A DNA stretch of 64,000 bases from Prostheceraeus crozeri (Eukaryota; Platyhelminthes; Polycladida; Euryleptidae). This document shows positions 25,131 through 36,559 of this stretch, piece by piece. Under the pieces are notes generated by a model. That model ran no database searches and had not been told where the DNA came from. It saw only the letters and a program-made list of their open reading frames with translations. Both the position numbers and the translations under genes were made by a program. The first letter of the stretch is position 1, and every line of letters starts with the position of its first letter. The stretch spans positions 301,001 through 365,000 of the forward strand of contig CAJQUW010007273.1 of assembly GCA_907163375.1 (NCBI GenBank). The letters are read 5' to 3'.

Positions 25131-25694
25131 TGACAACAATAAAACCCCTAGAATGGAAATTAAGCTTCATGCAATGCACAATAACGGCACATAAATCGCA
25201 CGCATTTTCACTTAGATGCACCTGTCAACGTCTGTATCATTGGGTTAGAATCAGTCACATGAGTAAATCGAAGTTTTTAATTGGTTCTTCATGCCCCAAC
25301 TTAGTTCCCTCGGATGTGCCGCGACCTTGAGTCAATTTCCATTCTAGCGAACTTCAGATAAACAATCTATTTCTATGGTTCACAGTCGACCGTTGTTTAG
25401 ATTTCTATGTTTCTATTCTGTATGCACAGTTGCGTGCAAGTAGTGAGCTGTTGTTACTATAGAAATGTACTGTTTATCTCAAGTTGACTCGAATAGAAAT
25501 TGAATCCAGGTCACGGCACAGCCGGGGGACACTAAGTTGGGACATTAGTAACCAAGCAACCAATGAAAGGTTAGATTGCGCATGCCTAATCTAGCCCTAC
25601 GATGCAAAGTGTATCTACCTCAAAATGCGTGCGAGTTTTTGCACTATAGTGCATGGCATGAAGCTTGGCTTCCATTCTTCAGACTTTATTGTAA
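25131..25694. mobile_element. long-arm foldback element, family E (copy E1)
   Basis: The arms 25,131-25,379 and 25,457-25,694 are inverted copies with a 77-bp spacer. Paired landmarks are GAATGGAAATTAAGCTTCAT with ATGAAGCTTGGCTTCCATTC, CGCACGCATTTTCAC with AAAATGCGTGCGAG, and CCCCAACTTAGTTCCCTCGG with CCGGGGGACACTAAGTTGGG. The spacer has no gene. Partial copies lie at 3425-3570 and 10,940-11,690. Short frames on both strands near 25,615-25,810 come from the arm. Confidence 0.8.
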
Positions 25695-26956
25695 TAAATT
25701 TTGCTGGCTTTGTCGATGAGATTTTACATGTAAAATGTGTGCATTGCATTTTTTGTAATTTGACGTGTTCGCTGAAGATGGAACCATTAAATGTTGCTTC
25801 CAAAAATTGAGTTTGCGCAAGCGAATTCTTAATATTACTATTCCCGCTACCAGACTTCGCATCATATTTATCAGATCATCTTTATAAGTTTGAACTTTTG
25901 AAATTCACTACAGAAGGTGTGCCCATTTTATTTTACTTTGCTTCATCAGATTATCATGTCACTTCTTTATTATCATTATTTCGGTCACTTTAACTCAGAG
26001 CCAAATTTCTAAAAGTGTATCAGCTCAGGCAACAATTTCTTGATTTGAGGAGTAGATATACGAAATACAGTTCCGTTTGAAAAGTAACGTTTGAACAGAA
26101 ATGATCCGTAAATTAAGGATTGAGACATGCAACTGCCCTTGATGTTTGTCAAAACTACTTGACTTTCCAAATCAGTTCTCAAGATACAATCAGAGATAAA
26201 ATATTTAAGATTTCATCGCATTTCAAGAGGTGATATGATTTTATCAACAAGCTCAGTTAATTGACTCGACTTCAACAACATCTATTTTAAGGTACGGAAA
26301 AAGAAGATATCGACAGTCTCATCAATGATAATGCATTGTACAATTTACTAAAACATATGCTGATGGAAATGGAAGATGTTCGATAAACAGGATTTCAGAT
26401 GTCTTCATTTTATCTTAAGTATGTCAATCCCATGTACTCTTTGTGATTTGCAATGAAAATGAGACGGAACATTTTAGAAAATTCTCTAGAGCCGAATTCA
26501 TCTTATTTGCCTAATCCTTGTAACAATGAGATTTTATGGCGATGAATGATGAAAAGTAGAACCGCTATCTATGCATTCAAAGGGTGTAATCATTGTCAAT
26601 CCGATTCTGTGTAATTTTGCATTTCAGATGATGTGCTGGCGAAATTCTCCGAATTCCACATTTAGACTTACAGAGCGGTGTGAAAATCGTGCTCCATAGG
26701 ACATGAACAGAATCTACCATTAACATGCAGGGATCTACAAATAATGAACAAGATTATCTAGGTTGAGTAGCCAGCTGATTGTATTAATTCAGATTAATGG
26801 CAATCGAGCCATCCGTGATGTATTGTGCACCACAACCGATTGGTGCTCCTCGAAATAGATGTAGATTTCTTTGTAAACACTCTAACCGAAGTAATATGAT
26901 TCTTGACTTTGTTTTCTTAGAAGGACTGTTAATCGAAATTTTCTACTAGGTCGAGA
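25695..26956. other. spacer with no recognised gene
   Basis: Nothing coding or repetitive was recognised on either strand. Confidence 0.4.
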
Positions 26957-27225
26957 CTCTTTTGTTCAGCTGTCAGCACGAACTTCTGCCGAAAGTGTGA
27001 CTTTCACAGAATGACGTACATTCTATGGCTATAACGAATCTGCGCGACTGCCGAGTTCTACCTGGTTCCTCTTCCTTTCAGACAGGATAAAAGAAAAACA
27101 CATGTGAATCCAATGGCAAGCAGATTGAAGTTTTTAACAAAAACAAGATCTTCTTCGCTTTCTCCGATTAAAAGAAAAGCACTGAATCTAGAGCCATCTT
27201 CTATCATGTGCATCTGTCATTGTAA
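26957..27225 (+). repeat. single arm of foldback family D (copy D3)
   Basis: Matches the left arms at 9749 and 59,311: CACGAACTTCTGCCGAAAGT, TTTCACAGAATGACGTACAT, CGAATCTGCGCGACTGCCGA and CAGACAGGATAAAAGAAAAA. No second arm follows, so this is half an element or a decayed copy. Confidence 0.7.
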
Positions 27226-27689
27226 TGCTCCGGATGAAGTTATTATTGCAAGCGGCCATTCTATAGATCGTGCGTGACTATTGTAGCAATATGTGATGAG
27301 AATGCTTTCAGTATGCATGTCCGTTCCAGCTCTATAACAGTGTCGGATTTTCATCGTCGTGCTTCCCTACCCACAAAATAAGCTGTACGTCTACATGTTG
27401 CTGGGAATCCGAGCTCTCTTCATTGTTTTAGTCAGCAGGAATAAGATAGACACCAAACGCTAGATGATGACCATTGCAGTCCCTCAGCTTACCTCCCTTA
27501 CCGTGTAGCATCAATCACACATCTAGTCTAATCATTTGATATTACAATATCGGATTTCTATGGCTCTTGTACGAACCACTTGCTCTTCAAATCGAAGAAG
27601 ACGAATTACATGTAGTTTGGCACTGCACAACGTATTCGAGCTCAGAAGTTTTCACTAATCCGTGTTGGTGATCACGTAGCTGTACCATC

Positions 27690-28391
27690 CACCACCTTGC
27701 GTTGCCTCAGGGTATATTGGATCCGACACTCTTTAAAATCCCATATCTGCAAAACGGCTTTGGTCTGCCTCGTCATCCTGCGTCAAATCGACAGCGTTCG
27801 CCGTTCTCTGACAGTATATATCCCTTACCAGAACTCTAATCCGCACCCTTGTCTTCTCCAGACTCGACTGCTGCATTGGGCTTCTCTCTCGGTTACCAAA
27901 TTGTGATATTTCTCGGCTCCAATCCGTTACTAATGCGAAAACTCCATTGGCTAAACTGGCTATCAGTTAACCAAAGGATTTAGTTGCGCCTGATGACTAT
28001 TATTTACAAATACCTTCATGATCGTGCTCCAAAGTATCTATATAATCTCCTCATACGAACTGCAGATCTGTCGGATCGCTCTCGCCTTTGGTCCACGAAC
28101 TCTTCCGGTCTTGAGTTCGATGCAGGAAAAAGAATTACAAGTAATCTATGAAGAGACCTTTCTCTTCAGCCGGACCTCGTGCCTGTAATTTATTACCTGC
28201 TTGTGTGAGAAATTACAGCACCCTTGTCTCATTTTTAACAAATTCAAGAAACTTTTACTTATCTGCTATGCATTCTTAGCTGCTGGCATTATTTTTATAT
28301 TTTTGAGCTGATGGCCTTGTACTGTGTCCTTGAAGCAACGTCAAGGCGCAACGCCACATATAAAAATAAATTCGTGTCTACATAAAGTGGG
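27690..28391 (+). mobile_element. LINE 3' end (CR1/L2-like), degraded
   Basis: Pieces of the C-terminal reverse transcriptase tail can be read in shifting frames: NCDISRLQSVTNA, then LSVNQRI, then IYKYLHDRAPKYLYNLLIRT and later DRSRLWSTNSSG. They match the familiar LINE pattern ISRLQ..QN / LHWLPV..RI..K / YK.LHG.APKYL..LL. The 3' untranslated part ends near 28,391 with AATAAATTCGTGTCTACATA. Stops (including TGA and TAA within the tail) and frame changes show an old 5'-truncated copy. The exact left edge is uncertain. Confidence 0.75.
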
Positions 28392-28769
28392 TAGCTAATA
28401 TTTTTACTCCCCAGCAAAATATTAAGAGTAGACAGGAAGTATTCTTTTAAGCTAATTTGCTTCAAATCAACTGATTATTTTTCTACCATGAAGTCATCGT
28501 GTGCACTTAAGTACCCGGTACCGGTACTTGTATTAGCCAATGATGAAAAGAATCAGACTTCCCTGAAATTCCTACAACAGATGTCATCTACTTTGTAAGG
28601 ATTACACGACAAAACAATAACGAGGATGGCATTCAGTAGGATCTTCATGTAAGTGGATGTGTAAAGTTCATGTCTCATAGTGGGAATCGAATCTGAATGA
28701 TGATCATGTTCAAACTCATATGTACTTGAAGGGATGATCATCCTGCACTTTCTTATCTATCTAAACCAA
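28392..28769. other. spacer with no recognised gene
   Basis: Nothing recognised; a short run GTACCCGGTACCGGTAC near 28,510 is a local palindrome. Confidence 0.4.
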
Positions 28770-28830
28770 GAATGAAGTGATAAATCCATGGGGCGTCAGT
28801 CCCCAAAGTAATGGATTTATTTCATCATTC
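28770..28830. repeat. 61-bp hairpin
   Basis: Outer arms of 20 nt (28,770-28,789 and 28,811-28,830) match at 17 of 20 positions, and within them GGGG and CCCC pair around GCGTCAGT. Confidence 0.65.
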
Positions 28831-29177
28831 ATTTGGTAGTTAGCAAGTCCTGAAGTGAAACCACAATTGAAGTTCACTCAATTTTATACATGCAGCTTTC
28901 TAGACACGTCGCCGCTGTCTTCGCATTTCGATACGATGTCAAATAGAGAACAATAGTATCACAATTGCGAACAGATGTCCCTATATAAAGCTGGTACATT
29001 TTATGCGGTAAACACTGGAGTATGCATCTTATTGTATTGTGACAAAGTGATTGTCAGACTTAAGGTAGCCATTTAATGACTGAAAACTTAACAATATTTT
29101 CGAAAATTCGACTAAAAGAGAATGCGCTGGACCGCATTTCGGAGTGATGATCTTTCCGTATAATCCCGAGTTGTGTA

Positions 29178-30470
29178 TGATGCTCCTATAGAAATAATAA
29201 TAATAAAGAGCTAGAGCGAACATGGATATTGAAAACAAAAAGAGCGTCATGCACATGCGTTGTCATGACAGCCTAAACCAGTGGTGGGCAACGCGTGGCC
29301 TGTGGCCACTTGGAGGCCCGCCGGGATATGTCGGGTGGACCACCACCGCTTCTCATATCTAAAGTGGCCCGCGGACAGTATTTGAATCGATGATGTGAAA
29401 ATGACTCACTCCGACTTCGATCTTTGGAAGGTGCATCCAAGGGTGAGGGATCCTCTTTAGAATTTGCAAAACCATTAATTAACAACTAAATGAGCAATAT
29501 GATGGCACAAAAAACAAAAATTCACATTCTTATGAATATCTTCTCGTATAAGCGCAAAATGGTCAACACCAGCGCGAGCTTGTACTAAGTCACATGTTAT
29601 TCGATGCCCGGCTGAGCATGTTTCCCTACGTAAAAAACCACGCCTGAATGAACCTATGAAGAGGCTATATTATTAGGCCTTGACTAATATTCGAGGAATA
29701 CAACCGCAAGATTTTGACGGGCCAACATGTTTTTCAAATATTCTTCCTGAATTTCATTCAATTTTGCTGCTGCACAAAAAATATATTTCGTTCTCGATTG
29801 GAATCCGCACACGACTACCGTTTGTGGAGTCCATGCACGGTTTTGAAAGCCATATATGTTTGGGTGACATATGTGCGCGTATGTGCATGTAGCATGATCA
29901 ATAAGTGTAACAAAATCAATTTTATCTCATGCGGCTTTCAGGCGGATAGTTTCACTGCACTTTCAGACCGTTGTTTTTCGATGAAATAAGGTTATGTCGG
30001 CCAAATCACCAAAAAAGTCAAATTACCGTTTAATTAGACAAAAGAAGAACTTCCATGATTTGTTATAGGCCTATTCGCTCTTCAATACTCACATGAATTG
30101 TAGAAAGTAAATTATGATTCCTTGATATTAAACAAATTAGTTGCATACAATACTGCTGTTTGCATCTACATGTAAAATTTTGTTATGTAATACGACCACT
30201 ATATATGCACGTGCCGCACAGCAGCCCATAATGTATGTGCACCTTTTCGCGGGCCACTCCTTGTGGCCCGCTATCCCAACTTGGTTACACACCACTGACC
30301 TAAACAGTTGCAGTTTCCAGTGATTGATAATGGTTAAGAACCGACAAATTTTGCAAAAATTCATATTTACTATCATTTCTCCTACATCTGAAAGCATTTT
30401 GATGAAATAACTTACAATAAGCATCTTGCGGCAAGAATCTACAACTGCAGCATATTTCAGCAATTTGACA
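29178..30470 (-). repeat. family F repeat, copy F4, split by a hAT-type element
   Basis: On the minus strand the right flank reads CTTGCCGCAAGATGCTTATT, then ACCATTATCAATCACTGGAA. The left flank continues TGTCATGACAACGCATGTGC, then CAATATCCATGTTCGCTCTA and CTTTATTATTATT. These are the family F landmarks seen at 34,540-34,760 and 10,500-10,710. Like F3, this copy lacks the roughly 0.5-kb middle section present in F1 and F2. Confidence 0.75.
29279..30297 (+). mobile_element. hAT-type non-autonomous transposon with 8-bp target duplication
   Basis: The ends are CAGTGGTGGGCAAC on the left and, reversed, CAGTGGTGTGTAAC on the right. Both sides then carry GGCCCGC/TGGCCAC-rich subterminal motifs. 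The CAGTGG terminus and 8-bp duplications are typical of hAT elements. Flanking 8-mers are GCCTAAAC (29,271-29,278) and ACCTAAAC (30,298-30,305), differing at one base. The family F copy at 34,660-34,690 has the corresponding single CGTTTAGGC. At 1019 bp there is no recognisable hAT transposase, so it is non-autonomous. The short frames inside are not called. Confidence 0.85.
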
Positions 30471-31438
30471 CTAATTAAGATCTAGCAATATTGACCCAGA
30501 TCTCTTCCGAAATAAGTGACTGCAATGGCCATCAAAGAGCAGCTACTGTCGATTCCAGCCGCACCAACGTAAACAAAGCGAAAAGTCGAATTTCTATGGA
30601 TGTTCCTATTGGTTATGCTCCTTCTTCTCACCTATCAATTGCATTTTTCAACCTAAGATCAGCAGTTGGCATAAACTTCACGATTTTATATCACGAATTA
30701 TATATTATTGATACCTTGTTCGTGCGAACCCGTTCAGTTGGAACACCCTTTCATGATGATGATTCTGCTGATACATTGTGACTCAAAATGTTCAAGTTAC
30801 CTAGAAACCTTTATTCAATGTGCAATATGCGCCAATGATACCGAATGGATAACTCCTCTCACTATGCCTTGATACTGCCTAGAAAGGTTGCCATGGAATG
30901 GGACAACAAGTTCAATAATTCAAAGATGAAGTGAAACTCGAGCTGACAAAGAAACTCTTGGCTGATAAACGAAGTAATTCAGCAAACGGTTTGCCGAATT
31001 TGTTGTCAAGCGCATGGGAAAGTGCTTATTCTGTTCTAAATAAAATCAGCAATGATGTAAAATACATTTTCTAACGAATTTTGCGATACAATCTCCATAT
31101 TTGAGCATCTCCGAGGAGCGATCTCGAACTTTGTAATATCTGAATATAGACTTAGAGCTTTTCTCTAAGCATTGATCAATTCAGGCAAAGCCTTTGTCGG
31201 ATAGCTTAAATTGCTACATACTAAAGAAGCAGCAACGCATGGAAAACGTGCATTAAACTCCCATTAATTATCACCTCCTACTTAGAACTACCATGACTTG
31301 TGCTTGTCTTATACTCGTATTTGAACACTCATTCGCCTTGAACTACAGGGAGTCCGTCCATGGTTCTATAGCAGCTGCCCATATTAGTATTTCTGACTCA
31401 GTGGCCTAAGACTGCGACGATAAGTCTTACTACGGAGT

Positions 31439-31480
31439 CTGTATATATATATATCTGTATATATATCTGTATATATATAG
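31439..31480. repeat. (TA)n/CTGTATATA microsatellite
   Basis: Alternating TA units are interrupted twice by CTG (GTATATATATATATCTGTAT). Confidence 0.9.
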
Positions 31481-31553
31481 TACCTTGCCCCATTCGGATC
31501 CAGTACGAAGAGATTTTCCACAAGGCTCAGTCCCTCGTCCGAATTGTTCTGTT

Positions 31554-31581
31554 CTTACATCAAAAATATTTTTGATGTAAG
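31554..31581. repeat. 28-bp perfect palindrome
   Basis: CTTACATCAAAAAT is followed directly by ATTTTTGATGTAAG with no spacer and no mismatch. The centre lies between 31,567 and 31,568. Confidence 0.95.
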
Positions 31582-34426
31582 TATTTACCCAATAATTGCT
31601 ATAAGGGCTATAGTAATGTAATGTTTGTTGCGTCTTGGAATGTAGGATCAAATGAAAGAATTCATAATTTCAGTTAGTGATCTAACTAGAACAGTATTAA
31701 TGTTAATACCTCAAAATCTGTAATTCAACAAATTTACTTTAAGAGGTGACAATTCCTCATGGTACACCCATGAAACGTCTGGGAATAAAGTTGAGCAGTA
31801 TACAGAATTCGGACTCTCATGTTGTCTACCTACGGTGTAATGTAGTCAAAGACTATATTATTCACAAATTGAGATCCCAGCTTTCGCTATGTTTTCTTCA
31901 TACAGTGCCAAAAATACTTGAGATCAGTAATTGAATACTGCTGCATTTCAGATGGAACAAGGTCACTTAATAATTACTACTCGTATAATTATTACTCGCA
32001 TTAACATAAACAAGTGGACGAGCACTTTCGTTTCTTGGAGTACAAAATATTAAAATGTGCATTTTCATCACCAATTACTAGTGATTCTCACTCTAGTGTC
32101 ATTATCAAAATTTGTTCACATGCTATGCTGGCTTCTCCAGCTGCCCGGTCATCATTTTTGTTTGACACTAAATGTAGACCTTCAAAGCCGTATCTATATG
32201 ATTCACAATTTTAAATGTGACTGCGGAGCTAGTTGCATTGACTAGACTGAGAAGCGATTGGGAAAACGTATCAAGAATCATCTTCCGTGTTGAGTGCGCG
32301 GTCAAACTCGTGATTCATCGTCATCTTTGGTTTGAATTGCTTTTATAGGCAACTCTTTTACGTCCTACTTCTCAATTCTATATTCTTCTTATTTTACCAT
32401 GTCATTACTTTTTTTGGTGGCTTTATTTTGAAATAAGCCCTTCATTAAGTGTATTGTTTGCATTGTTTTGGCAGTCATATCTTCTTCCACATTTGCCAGT
32501 ATAGTGTCACTTCATCTATGCATGTCTGTCTTCTGTGTCAACCGGTAATCAAGTCACGACCCATTATCTTTGTTTCATCCAAATTTGTGTGAATGTTTAT
32601 CATTGTATTCAAGCTATTGTCATCACTTCGTTGCTTCTGCCGTTATGCACTTGAGGAGAGGCCGCGAAAGCTCTCGAGCAATTGTTCATGCTACTTGTTC
32701 AGGATCATTAATGCGTGTTTTTGTGTCTTTTTTCCTTCTCAAATGTATTGAATACTACTGTTGTCCTGACTAAATGGAAAGCAAGAAAATATGAGGAGTA
32801 AGACTCATAATCCTGCCATTATATCATTACAGGACTACTATGTTCATAACCGTTCGTGTTTTTGTAGTCGAACAAGCCTACATGACCAATGAGAACATTT
32901 CACTTCAAAGATATGCTTCATTGTTGTTCTGTGCTCAGTTGTTCTGTACCGCCTTTACTCCGACATTCAAAAAATGTTTCGCATTCCTCTTAATCATTGT
33001 AACATCAACTCGAATTCATTTCCTCTGTCATGTATAGACATTTCGCAGCTTTCTTCTTGCTTATTTCCAAACGACTTCATCTACTAGTTCATCATTTTGT
33101 ACTTCAAGGGTTTCTAAATGATTATCAATGAAAAGCGCTACAATTCAACAATATCTGCCCTCAGACTTTTACCTTCTTGACTCTCATTTAGTTAATAAAC
33201 ACTTATGAATGACCGAATCGAGCAAGCGAAGGAAACACTTTGCAAGCAGGAAGCAATCAAACTTACAACATAAACAACTTAATCATTAATTTCACTATTG
33301 ATTTGCGGAAACATTCTCCGTGTTTCGGCAGATACGAGTATAAGCTTTGTTTAATCTCATTTTTATATTGCGCTGTATGAATATTTTAGGTCAGACGCCG
33401 CCATGAGGTAGCACGAACGTCGATTATGTGGATTCCGTGACATTCTATCTTTAATTTTCTGAGCAAAGTTCGAGACCCGAAACGCTAAAAAATATTATTT
33501 TATCCTTTTAATAAAAACTATTTAGGAGAATGAATGTTTTGATTTTGGTTGTGTAGCTGCAGTCTGAACAAATACGGTATCTCTGCGTAGTTTTCAGATA
33601 TTCATTTGCCAAATTAAACTTCGTGCGGTCGGATGTTTCTTCTGTAATGGATAATCAGTGATCACAATCAGGTGCTAGTGCACGCACTCTTGTTGGGAAA
33701 CTGCTTTCATGTTTTTCATTTATCTTCAAACTGCAAGCCGATTTGGCTCTTGTATTCACCGCTTTCTTCGGTAATTAAGTTGTTATCTTTTCTTCAAAGT
33801 TAAGCATGCATTGAAGATCGCGAAATCATCAAGAATGCATTCCTTCTACATCAAACACACAGAGCATTCATAGAACGAGAGCAACTGCCGTTTTCTTCCG
33901 AAATTCGTGTACGAGCTCCTTATTATCTTTAATGTTCAGACTGTAACCCCACATAAAATAACGGCAAACCTCAAGTTACAACCTCATCGATAAATAATAA
34001 ATAAATAATAATTATTATTATAAGTTTAATCTTAAGTTACGAAGCGTCGAGTATCGTAAAATTGTACCTGTTTATGGATCTACAAATGATCTCGAGGTCG
34101 GCACACTCAATAACGTAGTAATTATTTAACATTTATTTAATCACTCATCATCCGATTTAATCTTATTATGATTTTTGATGCCATCTCTCATAGTTACCTA
34201 CAAGTAAAATAATAAAGTCACCTGCAAAGTATGCCACCTTCAATAAAACACAACAAGAAAAGGTGAATGTAAACGAAATAAGTCAGACATAGTTAGCAAA
34301 TGACCCTGTGTTAGATACAACAAATGTCGAAAGCAGTGAACTTTACAAGCACATTGCTTCTCATTTTGTTTATTATTAAAATTGTCACATTTGTTTAAAG
34401 ACTATAGAATGGACAACAGCGGTTTG

Positions 34427-34760
34427 GTAGTAGTCATTTCAGTCAATCATTTAGGCACCGATCTAGCTCAATGTGGCTAGATCTTAAGAAAGATCAAATG
34501 ACTGAAACATTAAACAGTTGAAGTTTCTTGCCGCACGGCGATTTATTGTAAGTTGTTTTATCGAAATATTTTTATATATAAATAGAAATGATGCTAACCG
34601 TGAATATCTACAAAGTGTACTGACAAGCTGCCGGTATTTTCCTATTGTCAATCACTGGAAGCCGCCATCGTTTAGGCACCGTTGTCATGACGACGCAAAT
34701 TCCGCGATGTTCAATGTCCATGTCAGTTCTAGTCCTTTATTATTATAGAGTGTCGGATTT
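34427..34760 (+). repeat. family F repeat, copy F3 (short form)
   Basis: The first half (TCATTTCAGTCAATCATTTA, CACCGATCTAGCTCAATGTG, CTAGATCTTAAG) matches 6863-6980. The second half (ACAAGCTGCCGGTATT, GTCAATCACTGGAAG, TTTAGGCACCGTTGTCATGA, TATAGAGTGTCGGATTTCTG) matches 10,560-10,710. The switch from one part to the other occurs at TTATTGTAAGTTGTT, a sequence close to both deletion edges, so the short form probably arose by deletion between similar motifs. Confidence 0.75.
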
Positions 34761-35390
34761 CTGCGGAATGAACCATAGGATGCCCTACCATTAAGTGAAC
34801 ATTTCTATGTGCGGCGTAAAATAGATGATCACAAAATTAGATTGTTAGTGCGATTGCATAATGCGTGATGTACACATTCCAATATACGAGCCTGCCCGAC
34901 GCTTTCTCACATGAATAAGAAAATATTAGTTTTGCCTTTAGATTATCCTGGTCTACAAAATTTTAATTCTATGAAGAAGATGTAGTTGAGACATTCGGAT
35001 GCAGAGCTCTCACTAAAATTACCACGAATTACCAGCCGATTTATTACACAAGCTACTGCATCAAGCAAGTGATGAGACAAGGTCATGAATAGCGCTGCAG
35101 GATATCCCAATATTCGGTGAATCTTCTGTTTTGAATGAAGAAGTTTGTACAACGCATTTCTACTCACAGACTATACTTAGACTCAGGTGCTTTTGTTTGA
35201 CCGGCAGATACAAATCAAACACGTTGCACAACCATCATATGATAAATACATTTCACAGCAACATTACAACAAATACTGCTGGTAAGGACGAACAAATTTA
35301 TTCAGAATGCCTGATGCCCTTCAGTCATTTGTGATACTTACTTACTTTTTCGTTTTACGTCCATAATACATTCTTCGTAGGGGAGGATTG
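34761..35390. other. spacer with no recognised gene
   Basis: Frames at 34,943-35,167 and 35,131-35,334 overlap on opposite strands and carry no motif. Confidence 0.4.
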
Positions 35391-35852
35391 GTTAAATTGT
35401 CACTTTCATAAAAGTGCAAACTGATTCAAAACGATGGCACATGCAGGAACTTACTAAGTGAGCATAAAAAAAATTTTATACCTTACAGAGATAGGAAATA
35501 TAGTCGTGCGTCTTGCGGATTGCTGTGAATTCCTTCAAAATCCTCCGTCGGCAACGTTTCCTTCAGATTCGAAGAATTCAGATCATTGAGCAAAAGTTAT
35601 CTTGATAATGTTGGTCCCTCCGATCATTATTAAAAAAGTTAGCAAGCGCACGAAAAAGCGTTCACAAACTTCTCTGTAGAACTTGACATCGACTGTGTCT
35701 CTTTACTAGGGTGATCACTGATAGCAGTCACTGAAACTTCGCACAGTTTGGCATGTTTAATGTTGAACTTACTCATTGTTCGATTGCTATGGTATTATGT
35801 CAGCAGATTATGCCATTTCATTGACGTTACATGTTCCAACGTTTCCTCGACG
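35391..35852 (-). mobile_element. family C element (copy C3), lacking both terminal repeats
   Basis: Collinear with 21,371-21,912 except for both ends. On the minus strand it reads MSKFNIKHAKLCEVSVTAIS, then DVKFYREVCERFFVRLLTFL, and in another frame DLNSSNLKETLPTEDFEGIH. This is the least ambiguous copy for the N-terminal frame. Only one in-frame stop interrupts the upstream part of the second frame. Confidence 0.65.
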
Positions 35853-35929
35853 ACTTAGGAATTTGCATATTAAGTTAGGGTCAGCGCTGTCTACCTGTCC
35901 AATTTCATTCGAGAAAAATAGAAAAAAAC

Positions 35930-36442
35930 AGGAAATATAACTGCATTAAGTGATATTCTATTGGACATTCATAATAAGTTCATTACTATTAATGACGTTA
36001 TCATGCAAGCATTCTTCGGCATCGTTTTTTGTCATATTGTATACTGTTGGCCTATTATGTGCGATTTAAATAGGAAGGACTTCAAGAAACTTGAGATACT
36101 GTACAAAACGGCTTGTCGGTGGGCCAATTTGACCCACCATAATTCACTTCGTGATCTCCTTGACAGATGCTGTGTGAAGATCATTAAAAGTATTTGTATA
36201 CATAAAGACTGTCATCCGTTGTCCCAATTTTTTGTTTTGCGTGACTCTAAGCATGATATCAGACTTTCCCGTGCCCTTCTTCCTTTACGTCGGAACTCAT
36301 CCTTGTATTACAACTCATTTGTTCGATTTTCGTCACGTTCGTAACTTTGACACGTTGATTTTGTCAGTACCAAACAATTCTTGTATTAGTCATACCGCTT
36401 TTGTATGATGAATAAAGCATTCTATTATTATTATTATTATTA
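35930..36442 (+). mobile_element. LINE 3' end (CR1-like) with (ATT)n tail
   Basis: A 127-codon frame starting at 35,961 has the character of the tail of a CR1-like reverse transcriptase: FCHIVYCWPIMCDL, FKKLEILYKTACRWAN, and a conserved-looking HPLSQFFVLRDSKHDIRLSR segment close to the C-terminus (HPL..F......R.R). About 80 bp later come GAATAAAGC and an (ATT)n run at 36,424-36,442, a usual 3' terminus for this group. The copy is 5'-truncated to about 0.5 kb. Confidence 0.7.
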
Positions 36443-36559
36443 ATTTCTGAAGCATTGCCCCAGCCCCGCCAACCACACTATTTTACGATATCATGGAATT
36501 CACTTTTGCTAGCAAAACTCGGGTGACCGATCCGCCCGCTTCCCCGCGGTTTGCGGAGG

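Larger units (their letters stand above)
30480..34426. other. long spacer with a microsatellite and a perfect palindrome
   Basis: No gene was recognised. The frame at 30,491-30,781 (96 codons) has no motif. The annotated small structures are the TA-rich microsatellite and the 28-bp palindrome; AATAAATAATAAT runs lie near 33,995-34,020. Confidence 0.4.
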
